Part shown: positions 1 to 6,423 of the stretch, piece after piece
Numbering within the stretch: position 1 is the stretch's first letter
Layout of the letters: the number at the start of each line of letters is the position of its first letter
Origin: an uncultured Acinetobacter sp.
GTDB lineage: Bacteria > Pseudomonadota > Gammaproteobacteria > Pseudomonadales > Moraxellaceae
Reading direction: 5' to 3'
DNA length: 7,675 nt
NCBI GenBank assembly: GCA_900766635.1
Contig: CAAFWA010000189.1
Coordinates: 1-7,675 of the forward strand
The notes under the pieces: model-generated
Seen by the model: the letters and a program-made list of their open reading frames with translations, nothing else
Database searches by the model: none
What the model was told of the DNA's origin: nothing
Made by a program: the position numbers and the translations under genes

Positions 1-7
1 GTTGAAA

Positions 8-83
8 TGGTGGGTCGTCCGCGACTCGAACGCGGGACCAATAGATTAAAAGTCTACTGCTCTACCAACTGAGCTAACGACCC
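8..83 (-). tRNA. tRNA-Lys (anticodon UUU), copy 2 in transcription order
   Basis: Read on the minus strand this is a complete 76-nt cloverleaf. The 7-bp acceptor stem pairs 83-77 with 18-12. The D-arm has GTTGG in its loop, the anticodon loop is CTTTTAA (52-46) with anticodon TTT at 50-48, and the T-arm carries TTCGAGT. The discriminator is A and the 3' CCA is encoded (10-8). Anticodon UUU with discriminator A73 indicates lysine (AAA/AAG). It lies 24 bp downstream of an identical copy and is probably cotranscribed with it. In the precursor, leader TTGAAA (90-85) could pair with trailer TTTCAA (7-2), extending the acceptor stem with the CCA bulged out. Its terminator would lie outside the window. 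Confidence 0.98.
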
Positions 84-107
84 ATTTCAAGGATCAATCA
101 AAATAAG

Positions 108-183
108 TGGTGGGTCGTCCGCGACTCGAACGCGGGACCAATAGATTAAAAGTCTACTGCTCTACCAACTGAGCTAACGACCC
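108..183 (-). tRNA. tRNA-Lys (anticodon UUU), copy 1 in transcription order
   Basis: This minus-strand tRNA is base-for-base identical to the copy at 8-83 over all 76 nt, including the encoded CCA (110-108). The anticodon TTT is at 150-148. The two copies form a 100-bp direct repeat period in which the tRNA is identical but the spacers (84-107 and 184 onward) differ. This is the promoter-proximal copy: a sigma70-like promoter lies about 20 bp upstream (204-231). Tandem identical tRNA genes are common and raise dosage of a heavily used tRNA. Confidence 0.98.
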
Positions 184-203
184 ATCTCGTTTTGATGGGT
201 CGT
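177..203. repeat. Inverted repeat: tRNA 5' acceptor strand and an upstream copy of its 3' acceptor end
   Basis: The arms 177-186 (acgacccatc) and 194-203 (gatgggtcgt) are perfect 10-bp inverted repeats around a 7-bp spacer. The outer arm reproduces the 3' acceptor end of the tRNA, with minus-strand GACCCATCA in place of GACCCACCA. It lies between the -10 box and the first tRNA, so much of it is the promoter discriminator and may not be transcribed. The simplest reading is a leftover of a third tRNA-Lys copy lost by recombination. Chance is possible because the match is short. Confidence 0.55.
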
Positions 204-231
204 ATTGTAGCAAGATTTGACACTAGCGCAA
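204..231 (-). promoter_or_regulatory. Promoter of the tRNA-Lys pair
   Basis: On the minus strand, TTGCGC (231-226) is followed after 16 bp by TACAAT (209-204). Start would be near 197-196, giving a leader of about 13 nt before G1 of the first tRNA. The discriminator ACGACCC is GC-rich, as is typical of stringently controlled stable-RNA promoters. Just upstream, T-runs (minus strand, 239-234) resemble an UP element. Location, spacing and the 5/6 match of the -10 support the call. The -35 is only partly consensus. Confidence 0.7.
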
Positions 232-233
232 GT

Positions 234-261
234 AAAAAATCACAAACTTGTGTATGTTTGT
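234..261 (-). terminator. Weak intrinsic terminator candidate after the acyl-CoA synthetase gene
   Basis: On the minus strand ACAAAC (261-256), an 8-nt loop and GTTTGT (247-242) form a 6-bp AT-rich stem. A six-T run (239-234) follows two bases later. It sits 47 bp after the acyl-CoA synthetase stop and directly before the tRNA promoter. The stem is weak, so it may be leaky or the T-run may mainly act as an upstream promoter element. Confidence 0.35.
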
Positions 262-307
262 TTATAAATACAGCAAATCTTCATTTTTGTGTCAAAAAAT
301 AAGCAAA

Positions 308-2149
308 TTAGAAGCGATATTTATACGCTTGGATATTTTCATAGATCTCAGGGCTTAAATCAGTGTAGCTTTTTTGACCTGGTAGCCAGACTAAAATACG
401 CTCTTGAGTTTCATGAATATTAAAACCTTGGGTTTTGAGCTTATTTTTAAGATATTTAAATGTGCCTGTGGTTTCAACCTGTTCTTGGATACGAATAAAC
501 AAGGGAACCGCATAGCTTGGTAATTCAGCCTTAAAATGTGTCAGCATATCGGTTAAATCTTGCTCATCCAAGCTAGAATTTTCAGCCAACGTCACTGCTA
601 CCATGCCTGCACGACCATTGGTATGCGGTACTTCAACCCCATACACGACTGCACTTGCGATTTTCGCATAGTCACTGACAATATTTTCCACCTGTGTTGT
701 TGAGACATTTTCGCCTTTCCAACGGAACGTATCGCCTAAACGGTCAATAAATTGTGCATGACGGAAACCAATATCGCGTACTAAGTCGCCTGTATTGAAA
801 TAGGCATCGCCTTGCTTAAACACATTTTGCATGATCACGGCTTGATTTTTGCTTTGATCGGTATAGCCATCAAATGGTGAGCGACGCGTAATTTTGCCAA
901 TTAATAGTCCTGTTTGACCTTTTTTAACCCGTTTACAATAGCCTTGTGCATCTAAAATCGGTTCATTCTTGTCTTTATCAAACTCAATCACCGCATACGG
1001 CGTAGGGGAAAAGCCCACGGTATTGTCAAAGTTAAATAAGTTGGTAAAGCCCACGTTACCCTCACTTGAACCATAGAGTTCAAGTACCTCTTCAATGCCA
1101 AAGCGTGCTTTAAATTTGTCCCAAATGTTAGGGCGCATGCCGTTGCCGATCATTTTTTTCACCCGATGACCATGTTCTAAATCAGATTCAGGTGCATCCA
1201 TTAAATAGCGACATAGCTCACCCACATAACCAATGGCAGAGGCATCAAATTTTTTGACATCTTGCCAAAATGCTGAAGTTGAATACTTACGACGAATCGC
1301 CAAAGCGCCGCTACTTGCAATCACACCGCACCAACACACTACAATGCCTGTTGCATGATAGAGCGGCAAAGTCACATACATCACATCATCTTTATTGAGT
1401 GCTAACACATGACCGTAGGTGCCATAGGCCAAAGTCCAACGACTGTTGGTAAAAATTACGGCTTTAGGTAGACCGGTTGTACCTGAGGTATAAATGTAAA
1501 ATAAACCATCTTTACCTTGCACTTTGGCTGTAGTCGGTGGATTAAAGCGCGCAAAATGATCGATCACTTTGGCTAAATTGACATAGCCACTTGGTGCAGT
1601 ACCATGATTGAGCGTTGTAGCTTGATCAGCAAACCAATAAAAGCGATCTTCTTTGATTTCAAGTGCCTGACGGATTTCATCTACTGCCGAACGACATTCT
1701 TCACCCACAATTAAGGCAATCGGTTTCACTAAATTAATGCTATGAATCAGGACTTTGCCGCTTTGCGAGGTATTCACGAGGGCTGCTGTTACCCCAAGCT
1801 TGGCTAAGCCAATCACGGTGGCGATCATTTCAGGGCGGTTTTCTAACATCACTGCAATCACATCGCCTTTTCGCACGCCCAAAGACAGATAGTAATGCGC
1901 AATTTGATTGGCCCAAGCATTGAGTTGGTTATAGCTAAATTTCTGCTCTTCAAACAGCAAGGCCATACCATGCGGATGACGCTTCACTGCTTTTTCAAAG
2001 GCAATGCCTAGTCCGGCAGGGGTATCAGGGGTACGTAAATAAGCTTGTTTGAGACCACTGATTAAATGTGGCACTTTGCGTATAAATTGAGGTAATTTGG
2101 CTGCAACGTCAGCAATACCAATCAAATCGCTCTGTGAGGTTTGGCTCAT
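308..2149 (-). CDS. Long-chain acyl-CoA synthetase, FATP/FadD6-like (AMP-binding family)
   Basis: The 613-residue protein belongs to the adenylate-forming (ANL) superfamily. It should activate long- or very-long-chain fatty acids with ATP and CoA, giving acyl-CoA, AMP and PPi. Visible motifs are the P-loop YTSGTTGLPKA (220-230), the LPLYHATG substrate-region motif (261-268), YGSSEG (359-364), FNTGDL with the ribose-binding Asp455 (451-456), the RLGDTFRWKGENVS hinge region (470-483), and TGTFKYLK (561-568), whose Lys565 is the likely C-terminal catalytic lysine. The RWKGENVS form and YGSSEGN are typical of the FATP/VLACS branch rather than classical FadD. The length is normal for that branch and the gene is intact. 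Start ATG at 2149-2147 has AGGA five bases upstream. Residues 1-45 precede the conserved fold; there is no clear signal peptide, so it is probably cytoplasmic or membrane-associated. The exact chain-length preference cannot be read from the sequence. Confidence 0.92.
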   Translation of the reverse strand: MSQTSQSDLIGIADVAAKLPQFIRKVPHLISGLKQAYLRTPDTPAGLGIAFEKAVKRHPHGMALLFEEQKFSYNQLNAWANQIAHYYLSLGVRKGDVIAVMLENRPEMIATVIGLAKLGVTAALVNTSQSGKVLIHSINLVKPIALIVGEECRSAVDEIRQALEIKEDRFYWFADQATTLNHGTAPSGYVNLAKVIDHFARFNPPTTAKVQGKDGLFYIYTSGTTGLPKAVIFTNSRWTLAYGTYGHVLALNKDDVMYVTLPLYHATGIVVCWCGVIASSGALAIRRKYSTSAFWQDVKKFDASAIGYVGELCRYLMDAPESDLEHGHRVKKMIGNGMRPNIWDKFKARFGIEEVLELYGSSEGNVGFTNLFNFDNTVGFSPTPYAVIEFDKDKNEPILDAQGYCKRVKKGQTGLLIGKITRRSPFDGYTDQSKNQAVIMQNVFKQGDAYFNTGDLVRDIGFRHAQFIDRLGDTFRWKGENVSTTQVENIVSDYAKIASAVVYGVEVPHTNGRAGMVAVTLAENSSLDEQDLTDMLTHFKAELPSYAVPLFIRIQEQVETTGTFKYLKNKLKTQGFNIHETQERILVWLPGQKSYTDLSPEIYENIQAYKYRF

Positions 2150-2207
2150 AAGAATCCTATTTTTTATTCGTCATCTAATCGCACGGACTAGGGGATTGGA
2201 TGTGGAC

Positions 2208-2234
2208 ATTTTACAATACTAGATGCGCTGTCAC
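2208..2234 (-). promoter_or_regulatory. Possible promoter of the acyl-CoA synthetase gene
   Basis: On the minus strand GTGACA (2234-2229, 5/6 match to TTGACA) lies 15 bp from TAAAAT (2213-2208, 5/6 match to TATAAT). The spacing is shorter than ideal. It lies between the rne terminator and the acyl-CoA synthetase start, which needs its own promoter if that terminator is efficient. The predicted 5' UTR is about 50 nt. Confidence 0.4.
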
Positions 2235-2248
2235 ATCGCTAAAATCAT

Positions 2249-2278
2249 AAAAAAACCTAGTCACCGAAGTGACTAGGT
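2249..2278 (-). terminator. Strong intrinsic terminator of rne
   Basis: On the minus strand a perfect 10-bp stem, ACCTAGTCAC (2278-2269) with GTGACTAGGT (2264-2255), closes on a TTCG tetraloop (2268-2265). This is the very stable C(UUCG)G fold. It runs directly into seven consecutive T residues counting the last stem base (2255-2249). It begins 28 bp after the rne stop codon. The plus strand has no T-run after the hairpin, so it acts in one direction and isolates rne from the acyl-CoA synthetase gene. Confidence 0.93.
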
Positions 2279-2306
2279 CGATTGAGACATTCGCCTACTG
2301 CAGGGT

Positions 2307-5300
2307 TTATTCAGTAGCAGGTGGCACTTTCTTTGGTGGACGACCGCGTGGACGGCGTGGACGTGCATTTTTGTCTTTGCTGACTTTATCGGCATCGTCT
2401 TCAGCCACAGGTGCAGCTTGTGCATCCTCACTTACATCTTCGCTAACAGCATCTGTAACCGTAGTTTCAGAAGATTCAGTTTCCGTCACTTCAACAGCGA
2501 CTGTATGTGTATCTTCTACTGTTGGTTCAGCATTCACTGCTTCAATTTGAGCCACAGTTTCAACTACAGCAGCTTCAGAAGCGGCAGGAGTGTCTACTGT
2601 AGCCACTTGAGGTGTTGCTTCAGCAGTCGTTTGGGGTGCAGCCTCAGCCTGAGCTTTTTTGGCTTCTTCAAACGCTTGTTCTGCTGCCTGCTTGGCTAAA
2701 CGACGACGCTCACGCGGGTCATTGGCCACACGACTCACCGCTTTAGGTGGAGTTAAGTCAAGCACAGGTGCAGGTTCACCTTGTGGTTGTGCCTTAGCCA
2801 CTTCAACATCACGTGTGACAGGTTTTTTCTCTGCTACAACATCGTTGCTCACGTTTTGCGTTGCCATGCTTGCTGCATATTCGTCAGTGAATTTTTGCAG
2901 AGCACGGTTAAAGGTTGGCAGTAAACCAAATTGTTCAATTAACACTGAACAATCTTCACCATATACCTTACGGATCAGGCTACCAATGGTGTACTGCGCT
3001 AAAGTTGGCACTTCAGTGGCACGCAATTTTGGTGCTTGATGCTGTTGTGCCTTACCTTGGCGTTGTTCACGGCGGCGTTGACGCGGGTCATTGCTAGCAC
3101 GCTTTACAACCGCTTGAGCAGGTTGTACCTCGTTCGTAGGCTCAGCCACAGCAACTTCAGCGATGACAGGTGTTTCAACCACAGGAGTGGCTACCACTTG
3201 CGCTTCACGACGTTCAGGCTTTGCTTGGCGCTGTGGGCGTTCTTGACGTTGTGGACGTTCAGCCTTTGCAACAGGTTGAGCTGCTTGAGTCGGTGCAAGT
3301 GCCACGATTTCGCTTTGCGCTTGATCGACATTCACTACCAAAGCAGTTGCAAGCATTTCTTGACGTGGTGCGTCAATCACTTCAACTTTCACTTGTGGTT
3401 CTTGCTGAACAACAGCAGGTACTACAGCTGCTTGATCCTGATTTAAAACGCTTGGATCACGTTGACGTACTGGACGTTCAGGACGCGGTTGATTGCGACG
3501 GTCACGACGTGGCACAGCATTATCAGGTTGTACTTCTGACTGTGCTTGATTCTGCTCTTGGTGAGGATGCTGACGGCGAGAATTACGTTTGTTTTCACGT
3601 GCTTCTTGACGTTGCTCCTGACGTGAGATTTGAATCACTTCTTCGTGAACTTGGTGCGCTACTGGCTCTTGAGTTGCAGCAACTTGTTCACGTGGTTCTT
3701 TATGCTTGTTATTGCGTGATTTTTTGTTGTTGTGACGTGGTTTTTCTTCACGTTCAACTTTGTCTGTATCACGCTCAGTTTTAGCGACTGTTGATGGCGC
3801 TAAATAGGCATTGTTGCTTTCTACAACAGGTGCAGGTGTTGCGGCCACAGCATGGTTGACTTCACCAAATTGACCACGGCTGACAGCACCGCTATTGACC
3901 ATTTGTTCAATGGCTGCAGCTGCATTGTTGGCAGTACGTGCTTGATCAACAGTTTTGGCTTGTTTTTGTACGAACAAGTTTTCTAACCATGCACATGGGC
4001 TTGATGCTGCCACAGCAGGGGCAGGTGCAGCTACTTGTGGTTGTTGTACAAGCGCTGCGTTGTGCTGTGCTTGTTTTGCACGTTTTTGCTGTTTTTCTTG
4101 TTGTGGTGCTTGAGCAGGTGCAGGGCTGTGCTCTGCTTCTTCTAAATGCCACTCAGACGATTCATAGCCCAATTCTTTTTCACTGTTACGTGTCGCTTCA
4201 GTACGTTCGTAACTTGTTGGCGCAAAGCCCTCTGGGTTGTATGAAATTTCGTAATGTGGCGTTTCTAAATGCGGGTGAGGTAATACAGTCACACGTACAT
4301 TTGAAGTTTGTTCTAAGTACACCAAGCTATGACGTTTTTCGTTAAGTAAAAACGCTGCAATTTCAACAGGCACTTGAACTTGAACTTCACCATGACGTTC
4401 ACGTAAAGCAATCTCTTCGACCTTACGCATAATCGACAACGATAAAGAACGTAAATCACGGACCATACCTGTACCGTGACAACGTGGGCAGACATAACCT
4501 GTCGCTTCTTCTAATGATGGACGTAAGCGTTGACGGCTCATTTCCATTAAACCAAAACGTGACAATTGACCAAACTGAATACGTGCACGGTCACTTTGTG
4601 TCGCTTCACGTAGTTTGGCTTCAACCATACGTTGGTTACGGTCTTTGGTCATGTCAATAAAGTCAATCACCACCAAACCGCCAATATCACGTAAACGCAG
4701 TTGACGTGCAATCTCTTCGGCTGCTTCTAAGTTGGTGTTGAGAGCAGTTTCTTCAACATCATGACCACGTGTTGATTTTGCTGAGTTAATATCAATCGAT
4801 ACTAAAGCTTCAGTTTGATCAATCACAATTGAACCACCTGATGGAAGTTTCACTTCACGTTCATAGGCAGTTTGGATTTGGCTTTCAATGCCAAAATGAG
4901 CAAATAATGGCTCATTTAAGGTATAGGTTTTTAACTTATCTAATTGACGTGGCATAACCGCTTTAACAAAGTTATACGCTTCGTTATAGGCTTGCTCTGA
5001 ATCAATTAAAATTTCAGCCACGTCATCACGTAAGTAATCACGAATCGCACGAGTCACGACACCTGCTTCTTGATGCACAAGCATTGGTGATGGGCCTGAA
5101 TTTGACGTGCTTTGAATTTGCGCCCAAAGGTCAAGCAAATGCTGTAAATCAAGCTGTAATTCTTCTTGTGAACGACCAATACCCGCAGTACGTACAATCA
5201 CGCTCATACCACGCGGAATGTTTAATGCCGCCAACATTTCTTTGAGTTCTTCACGTACCGCACCCGAAATTTGACGGCTAATACCGCCACCTTTTGGATT

Positions 5301-5690
5301 ATTTGGCATAAGAACAAGATAACGACCAGCAAGCGAAATAAAGGTCGATAATGCTGCACCTTTATTGCCACGTTCTTCTTTTTCGACTTGAACTAAAAGC
5401 TCAGTACCCTCAGTGATCAATTCACGGATATTGGTGGTTTGGCGTGGATCGGCTTTGTAATATGAATTGGCGATTTCACGCATCGACAAGAAGCCTTGAC
5501 GCTGTGCACCATACTCAACAAAAACCGCTTCAAGTGATGGTTCAACGCGAGTCACGTGACCTTTATAAATATTCGATTTCTTTTGTTCACGGGTGCGGTT
5601 TTCTAAATCAAAATCGTAAAGACGCTGACCTGTGACAAGTGCAACGCGAATTTCTTCGGCATGTGTTGCATTAATCAACATACGTTTCAT
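2307..5690 (-). CDS. rne: Ribonuclease E, full length with degradosome scaffold
   Basis: RNase E is the essential single-strand endonuclease that starts mRNA decay and processes 9S rRNA and tRNA precursors, and it scaffolds the degradosome at the inner membrane. The 1127-residue protein starts MKRMLINAT like E. coli RNase E. The S1 domain spans roughly residues 36-120, with the 5'-sensor Arg167/Thr168 after it. The catalytic DNase I-like region has Asp300 (SIDINSA) and Asp343 (VIDFIDM), matching E. coli D303 and D346. The Zn-link is CPRC (Cys401, Cys404). From about 495 on the chain is low complexity (Q, A, P, V, E, R). Within it are an anchor-like [10 protein letters not shown] (564-573), an imperfect tandem RPQRQE repeat (812-823), NDPR boxes (867-870, 990-993), a hydrophobic island (895-938) and an AT-hook-like RPRGRPPKK end (1113-1121). 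Start ATG 5690-5688 has AAGGTG eight bases upstream. E. coli RNase E is 1061 residues; no frameshift is seen. Confidence 0.98.
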   Translation of the reverse strand: MKRMLINATHAEEIRVALVTGQRLYDFDLENRTREQKKSNIYKGHVTRVEPSLEAVFVEYGAQRQGFLSMREIANSYYKADPRQTTNIRELITEGTELLVQVEKEERGNKGAALSTFISLAGRYLVLMPNNPKGGGISRQISGAVREELKEMLAALNIPRGMSVIVRTAGIGRSQEELQLDLQHLLDLWAQIQSTSNSGPSPMLVHQEAGVVTRAIRDYLRDDVAEILIDSEQAYNEAYNFVKAVMPRQLDKLKTYTLNEPLFAHFGIESQIQTAYEREVKLPSGGSIVIDQTEALVSIDINSAKSTRGHDVEETALNTNLEAAEEIARQLRLRDIGGLVVIDFIDMTKDRNQRMVEAKLREATQSDRARIQFGQLSRFGLMEMSRQRLRPSLEEATGYVCPRCHGTGMVRDLRSLSLSIMRKVEEIALRERHGEVQVQVPVEIAAFLLNEKRHSLVYLEQTSNVRVTVLPHPHLETPHYEISYNPEGFAPTSYERTEATRNSEKELGYESSEWHLEEAEHSPAPAQAPQQEKQQKRAKQAQHNAALVQQPQVAAPAPAVAASSPCAWLENLFVQKQAKTVDQARTANNAAAAIEQMVNSGAVSRGQFGEVNHAVAATPAPVVESNNAYLAPSTVAKTERDTDKVEREEKPRHNNKKSRNNKHKEPREQVAATQEPVAHQVHEEVIQISRQEQRQEARENKRNSRRQHPHQEQNQAQSEVQPDNAVPRRDRRNQPRPERPVRQRDPSVLNQDQAAVVPAVVQQEPQVKVEVIDAPRQEMLATALVVNVDQAQSEIVALAPTQAAQPVAKAERPQRQERPQRQAKPERREAQVVATPVVETPVIAEVAVAEPTNEVQPAQAVVKRASNDPRQRRREQRQGKAQQHQAPKLRATEVPTLAQYTIGSLIRKVYGEDCSVLIEQFGLLPTFNRALQKFTDEYAASMATQNVSNDVVAEKKPVTRDVEVAKAQPQGEPAPVLDLTPPKAVSRVANDPRERRRLAKQAAEQAFEEAKKAQAEAAPQTTAEATPQVATVDTPAASEAAVVETVAQIEAVNAEPTVEDTHTVAVEVTETESSETTVTDAVSEDVSEDAQAAPVAEDDADKVSKDKNARPRRPRGRPPKKVPPATE

Positions 5691-5757
5691 GGGTGTAACA
5701 CCTTATAGTGATACACAGCACAAGGTCGCGATTTGCTTATAAACATCACGGATCAAC

Positions 5758-5783
5758 GCTTAGATTTTTTCTAAGCTTTTTTT
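5758..5783. repeat. A/T-flanked hairpin in the rne leader
   Basis: GCTTAG (5758-5763) and CTAAGC (5771-5776) pair perfectly around a 7-base loop and are followed on the plus strand by T7 (5777-5783). In the rne (minus) transcript this is a hairpin with an A-rich loop, preceded by seven A residues, about 68 nt before the start codon. A-rich single-stranded flanks suit RNase E or Hfq contact. Read on the plus strand it has the form of an intrinsic terminator, but no plus-strand gene leads into it. Confidence 0.6.
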
Positions 5784-5818
5784 ACCTGCCAAATGGGGTG
5801 GCTAAGGCGTATGATTCT

Positions 5819-5865
5819 CGTATTGATGGATAAGCAATACGGCTTTAATCGATAACGGATTAAAG
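5819..5865 (-). promoter_or_regulatory. Two adjacent stem-loops in the rne leader
   Basis: Two perfect hairpins are separated by one base (5842). CGTATTG (5819-5825) pairs with CAATACG (5835-5841) around 9 bases, and CTTTAATC (5843-5850) pairs with GATTAAAG (5858-5865) around 7 bases. They lie 129-175 nt upstream of the rne start codon, on the side that any rne promoter must read through. The pair resembles the tandem hairpins of the E. coli rne leader in general layout only. I do not claim sequence homology. Confidence 0.6.
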
Positions 5866-5898
5866 TCAACCTGTGTCTTTTCACTGGCGGACATGCGG

Positions 5899-6014
5899 TG
5901 CATTGGATGGATAACTTTCACTGTCACATTGCTCGAAGCACATTCTTTTTTTGAAGAGAATGACTTGATACGGAATGAACGTCGTATCTTTACAAATTGT
6001 GCAGATCCAATGCA
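5899..6014. promoter_or_regulatory. Multibranch RNA domain closed by a 10-bp long-range stem
   Basis: TGCATTGGAT (5899-5908) is the exact reverse complement of ATCCAATGCA (6005-6014), 96 bases apart. Inside it three local stems fit without crossing: TGCT/AGCA (5930-5933, 5937-5940), CATTCT/AGAATG (5941-5946, 5957-5962) and GATACG/CGTATC (5967-5972, 5983-5988). Such a closed multi-hairpin layout is typical of a structured RNA. Inverted repeats fold on either strand; the minus strand (rne leader) is preferred from context. One extra U-G pair in the middle hairpin would favour the plus strand slightly. Confidence 0.6.
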
Positions 6015-6076
6015 TCAAACGCTGTAGCCTGAAAGATAACAGGGGCGACGAATCTGATGTGTATCAGTTTACGTTT

Positions 6077-6096
6077 AAAAACCAACCTAAGGTTGG
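6077..6096 (-). terminator. Intrinsic-terminator-like hairpin upstream of rne (possible attenuator)
   Basis: On the minus strand CCAACC (6096-6091), loop TTA and GGTTGG (6087-6082) form a perfect 6-bp GC-rich stem followed at once by five T residues (6081-6077). On the plus strand the nearest T-run is eight bases past the stem, so minus-strand function is favoured. It lies about 390 nt upstream of the rne start with no coding gene before it on that strand. It could attenuate a long rne transcript or end a short minus-strand RNA that begins around 6165. The T-run is short, so efficiency is uncertain. Confidence 0.55.
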
Positions 6097-6112
6097 CGAC
6101 ATATTTTTTCGG

Positions 6113-6158
6113 GCAAACTGATTTATGTACCGAGGTACAAATTAACGCAACAGTTTGC
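6113..6158. repeat. Nested inverted repeats: GCAAACTG/CAGTTTGC enclosing TGTACC-GA-GGTACA
   Basis: The outer arms GCAAACTG (6113-6120) and CAGTTTGC (6151-6158) are a perfect 8-bp inverted repeat. Inside is a perfect 14-bp palindrome, TGTACC-GA-GGTACA (6126-6139). The palindrome could be a dimeric repressor site, since it lies 32 bp upstream of the TATAAT at 6171. The whole could instead be an RNA stem with an internal loop and a CGAG or CUCG cap. The arm at 6115-6122 can also pair with ATCAGTTT at 6063-6070, which excludes the outer stem. Confidence 0.6.
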
Positions 6159-6170
6159 AAGTTTTGCCGA

Positions 6171-6176
6171 TATAAT
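6171..6176 (+). promoter_or_regulatory. Consensus -10 box, probable promoter of rluC
   Basis: A perfect TATAAT on the plus strand is followed by the GC-rich stretch AAGCCCTCGG, with start expected near 6183. No good -35 is found at 16-18 bp; the nearest TTG-type hexamer, TTGCAA (6155-6160), is only 10 bp away, so an activator or weak use is possible. The predicted rluC leader is about 240 nt. The same AT box read on the minus strand gives TATTAT (6177-6172, 5/6), so it could also serve a divergent rne promoter. Confidence 0.45.
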
Positions 6177-6423
6177 AAGCCCTCGGCGTTGGCATATTCT
6201 TTTGGGACCTTTCCGAGCTATTGAGTGATTCATTTAATTGAACATTGACCCAACAAGGGGCTACTGTTTAAATTCCGACTCAGTTACGGTGGTTTCCGTG
6301 CGCTGACTATATCAAACCTTGCATCATCTGCCTATGGGCTAAACTGATCTTTCTTGTGAAAAGAATAGCCTAACCGAACATTTTTTATTCAATTTTAGTA
6401 TTTTTTTAGGTCATAACAACTGT

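Larger units (their letters stand above)
5691..6423. other. 733-bp divergent rne/rluC intergenic region, rich in RNA-like secondary structure
   Basis: No convincing protein gene is seen. Both strands have 44-codon open frames (plus 5893-6027; minus 6015-5881), but neither has a ribosome-binding site. At least eight perfect inverted repeats with arms of 5-10 bp are packed in, most of them between the rne start and about 6160. The plus-strand part from 6177 to 6423 is the likely rluC leader. It contains smaller stems, such as CTCGG 6182-6186 with CCGAG 6213-6217, ACGG 6286-6289 with CCGT 6296-6299, and GGCTA 6337-6341 with TAGCC 6366-6370. In E. coli a leader of several hundred nucleotides controls rne by autoregulation. 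By position and structure the rne side here is a candidate equivalent, perhaps related to a Pseudomonadales rne leader motif. That assignment is inference. Confidence 0.7.

Noticed and set aside
8..183. 100-bp tandem repeat as a CRISPR or mobile-element end
   Set aside because: The repeated unit is a complete tRNA-Lys gene, which fully explains it. No integrase or att-like duplication is visible.
2269..4345. Several plus-strand open frames of 60-204 codons opposite the rne scaffold
   Set aside because: They are antisense shadows of the repetitive Q/A/V/R-rich rne C-terminal region, with low-complexity translations and no ribosome-binding sites or recognisable domains.
5692..5702. Palindrome GGTGTTACACC covering the rne ribosome-binding site
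   Set aside because: Its arms are separated by one base, so it cannot fold as an RNA hairpin. A short operator is possible but unsupported.
5758..5783. Plus-strand intrinsic terminator (hairpin plus T7)
   Set aside because: No plus-strand gene lies upstream; only antisense transcription of rne could reach it. It is better treated as a hairpin in the rne leader.
5881..6027. Overlapping 44-codon open frames on both strands in the intergenic region
   Set aside because: Neither has a Shine-Dalgarno sequence, and both fall inside the multibranch inverted-repeat domain, which better explains the sequence.
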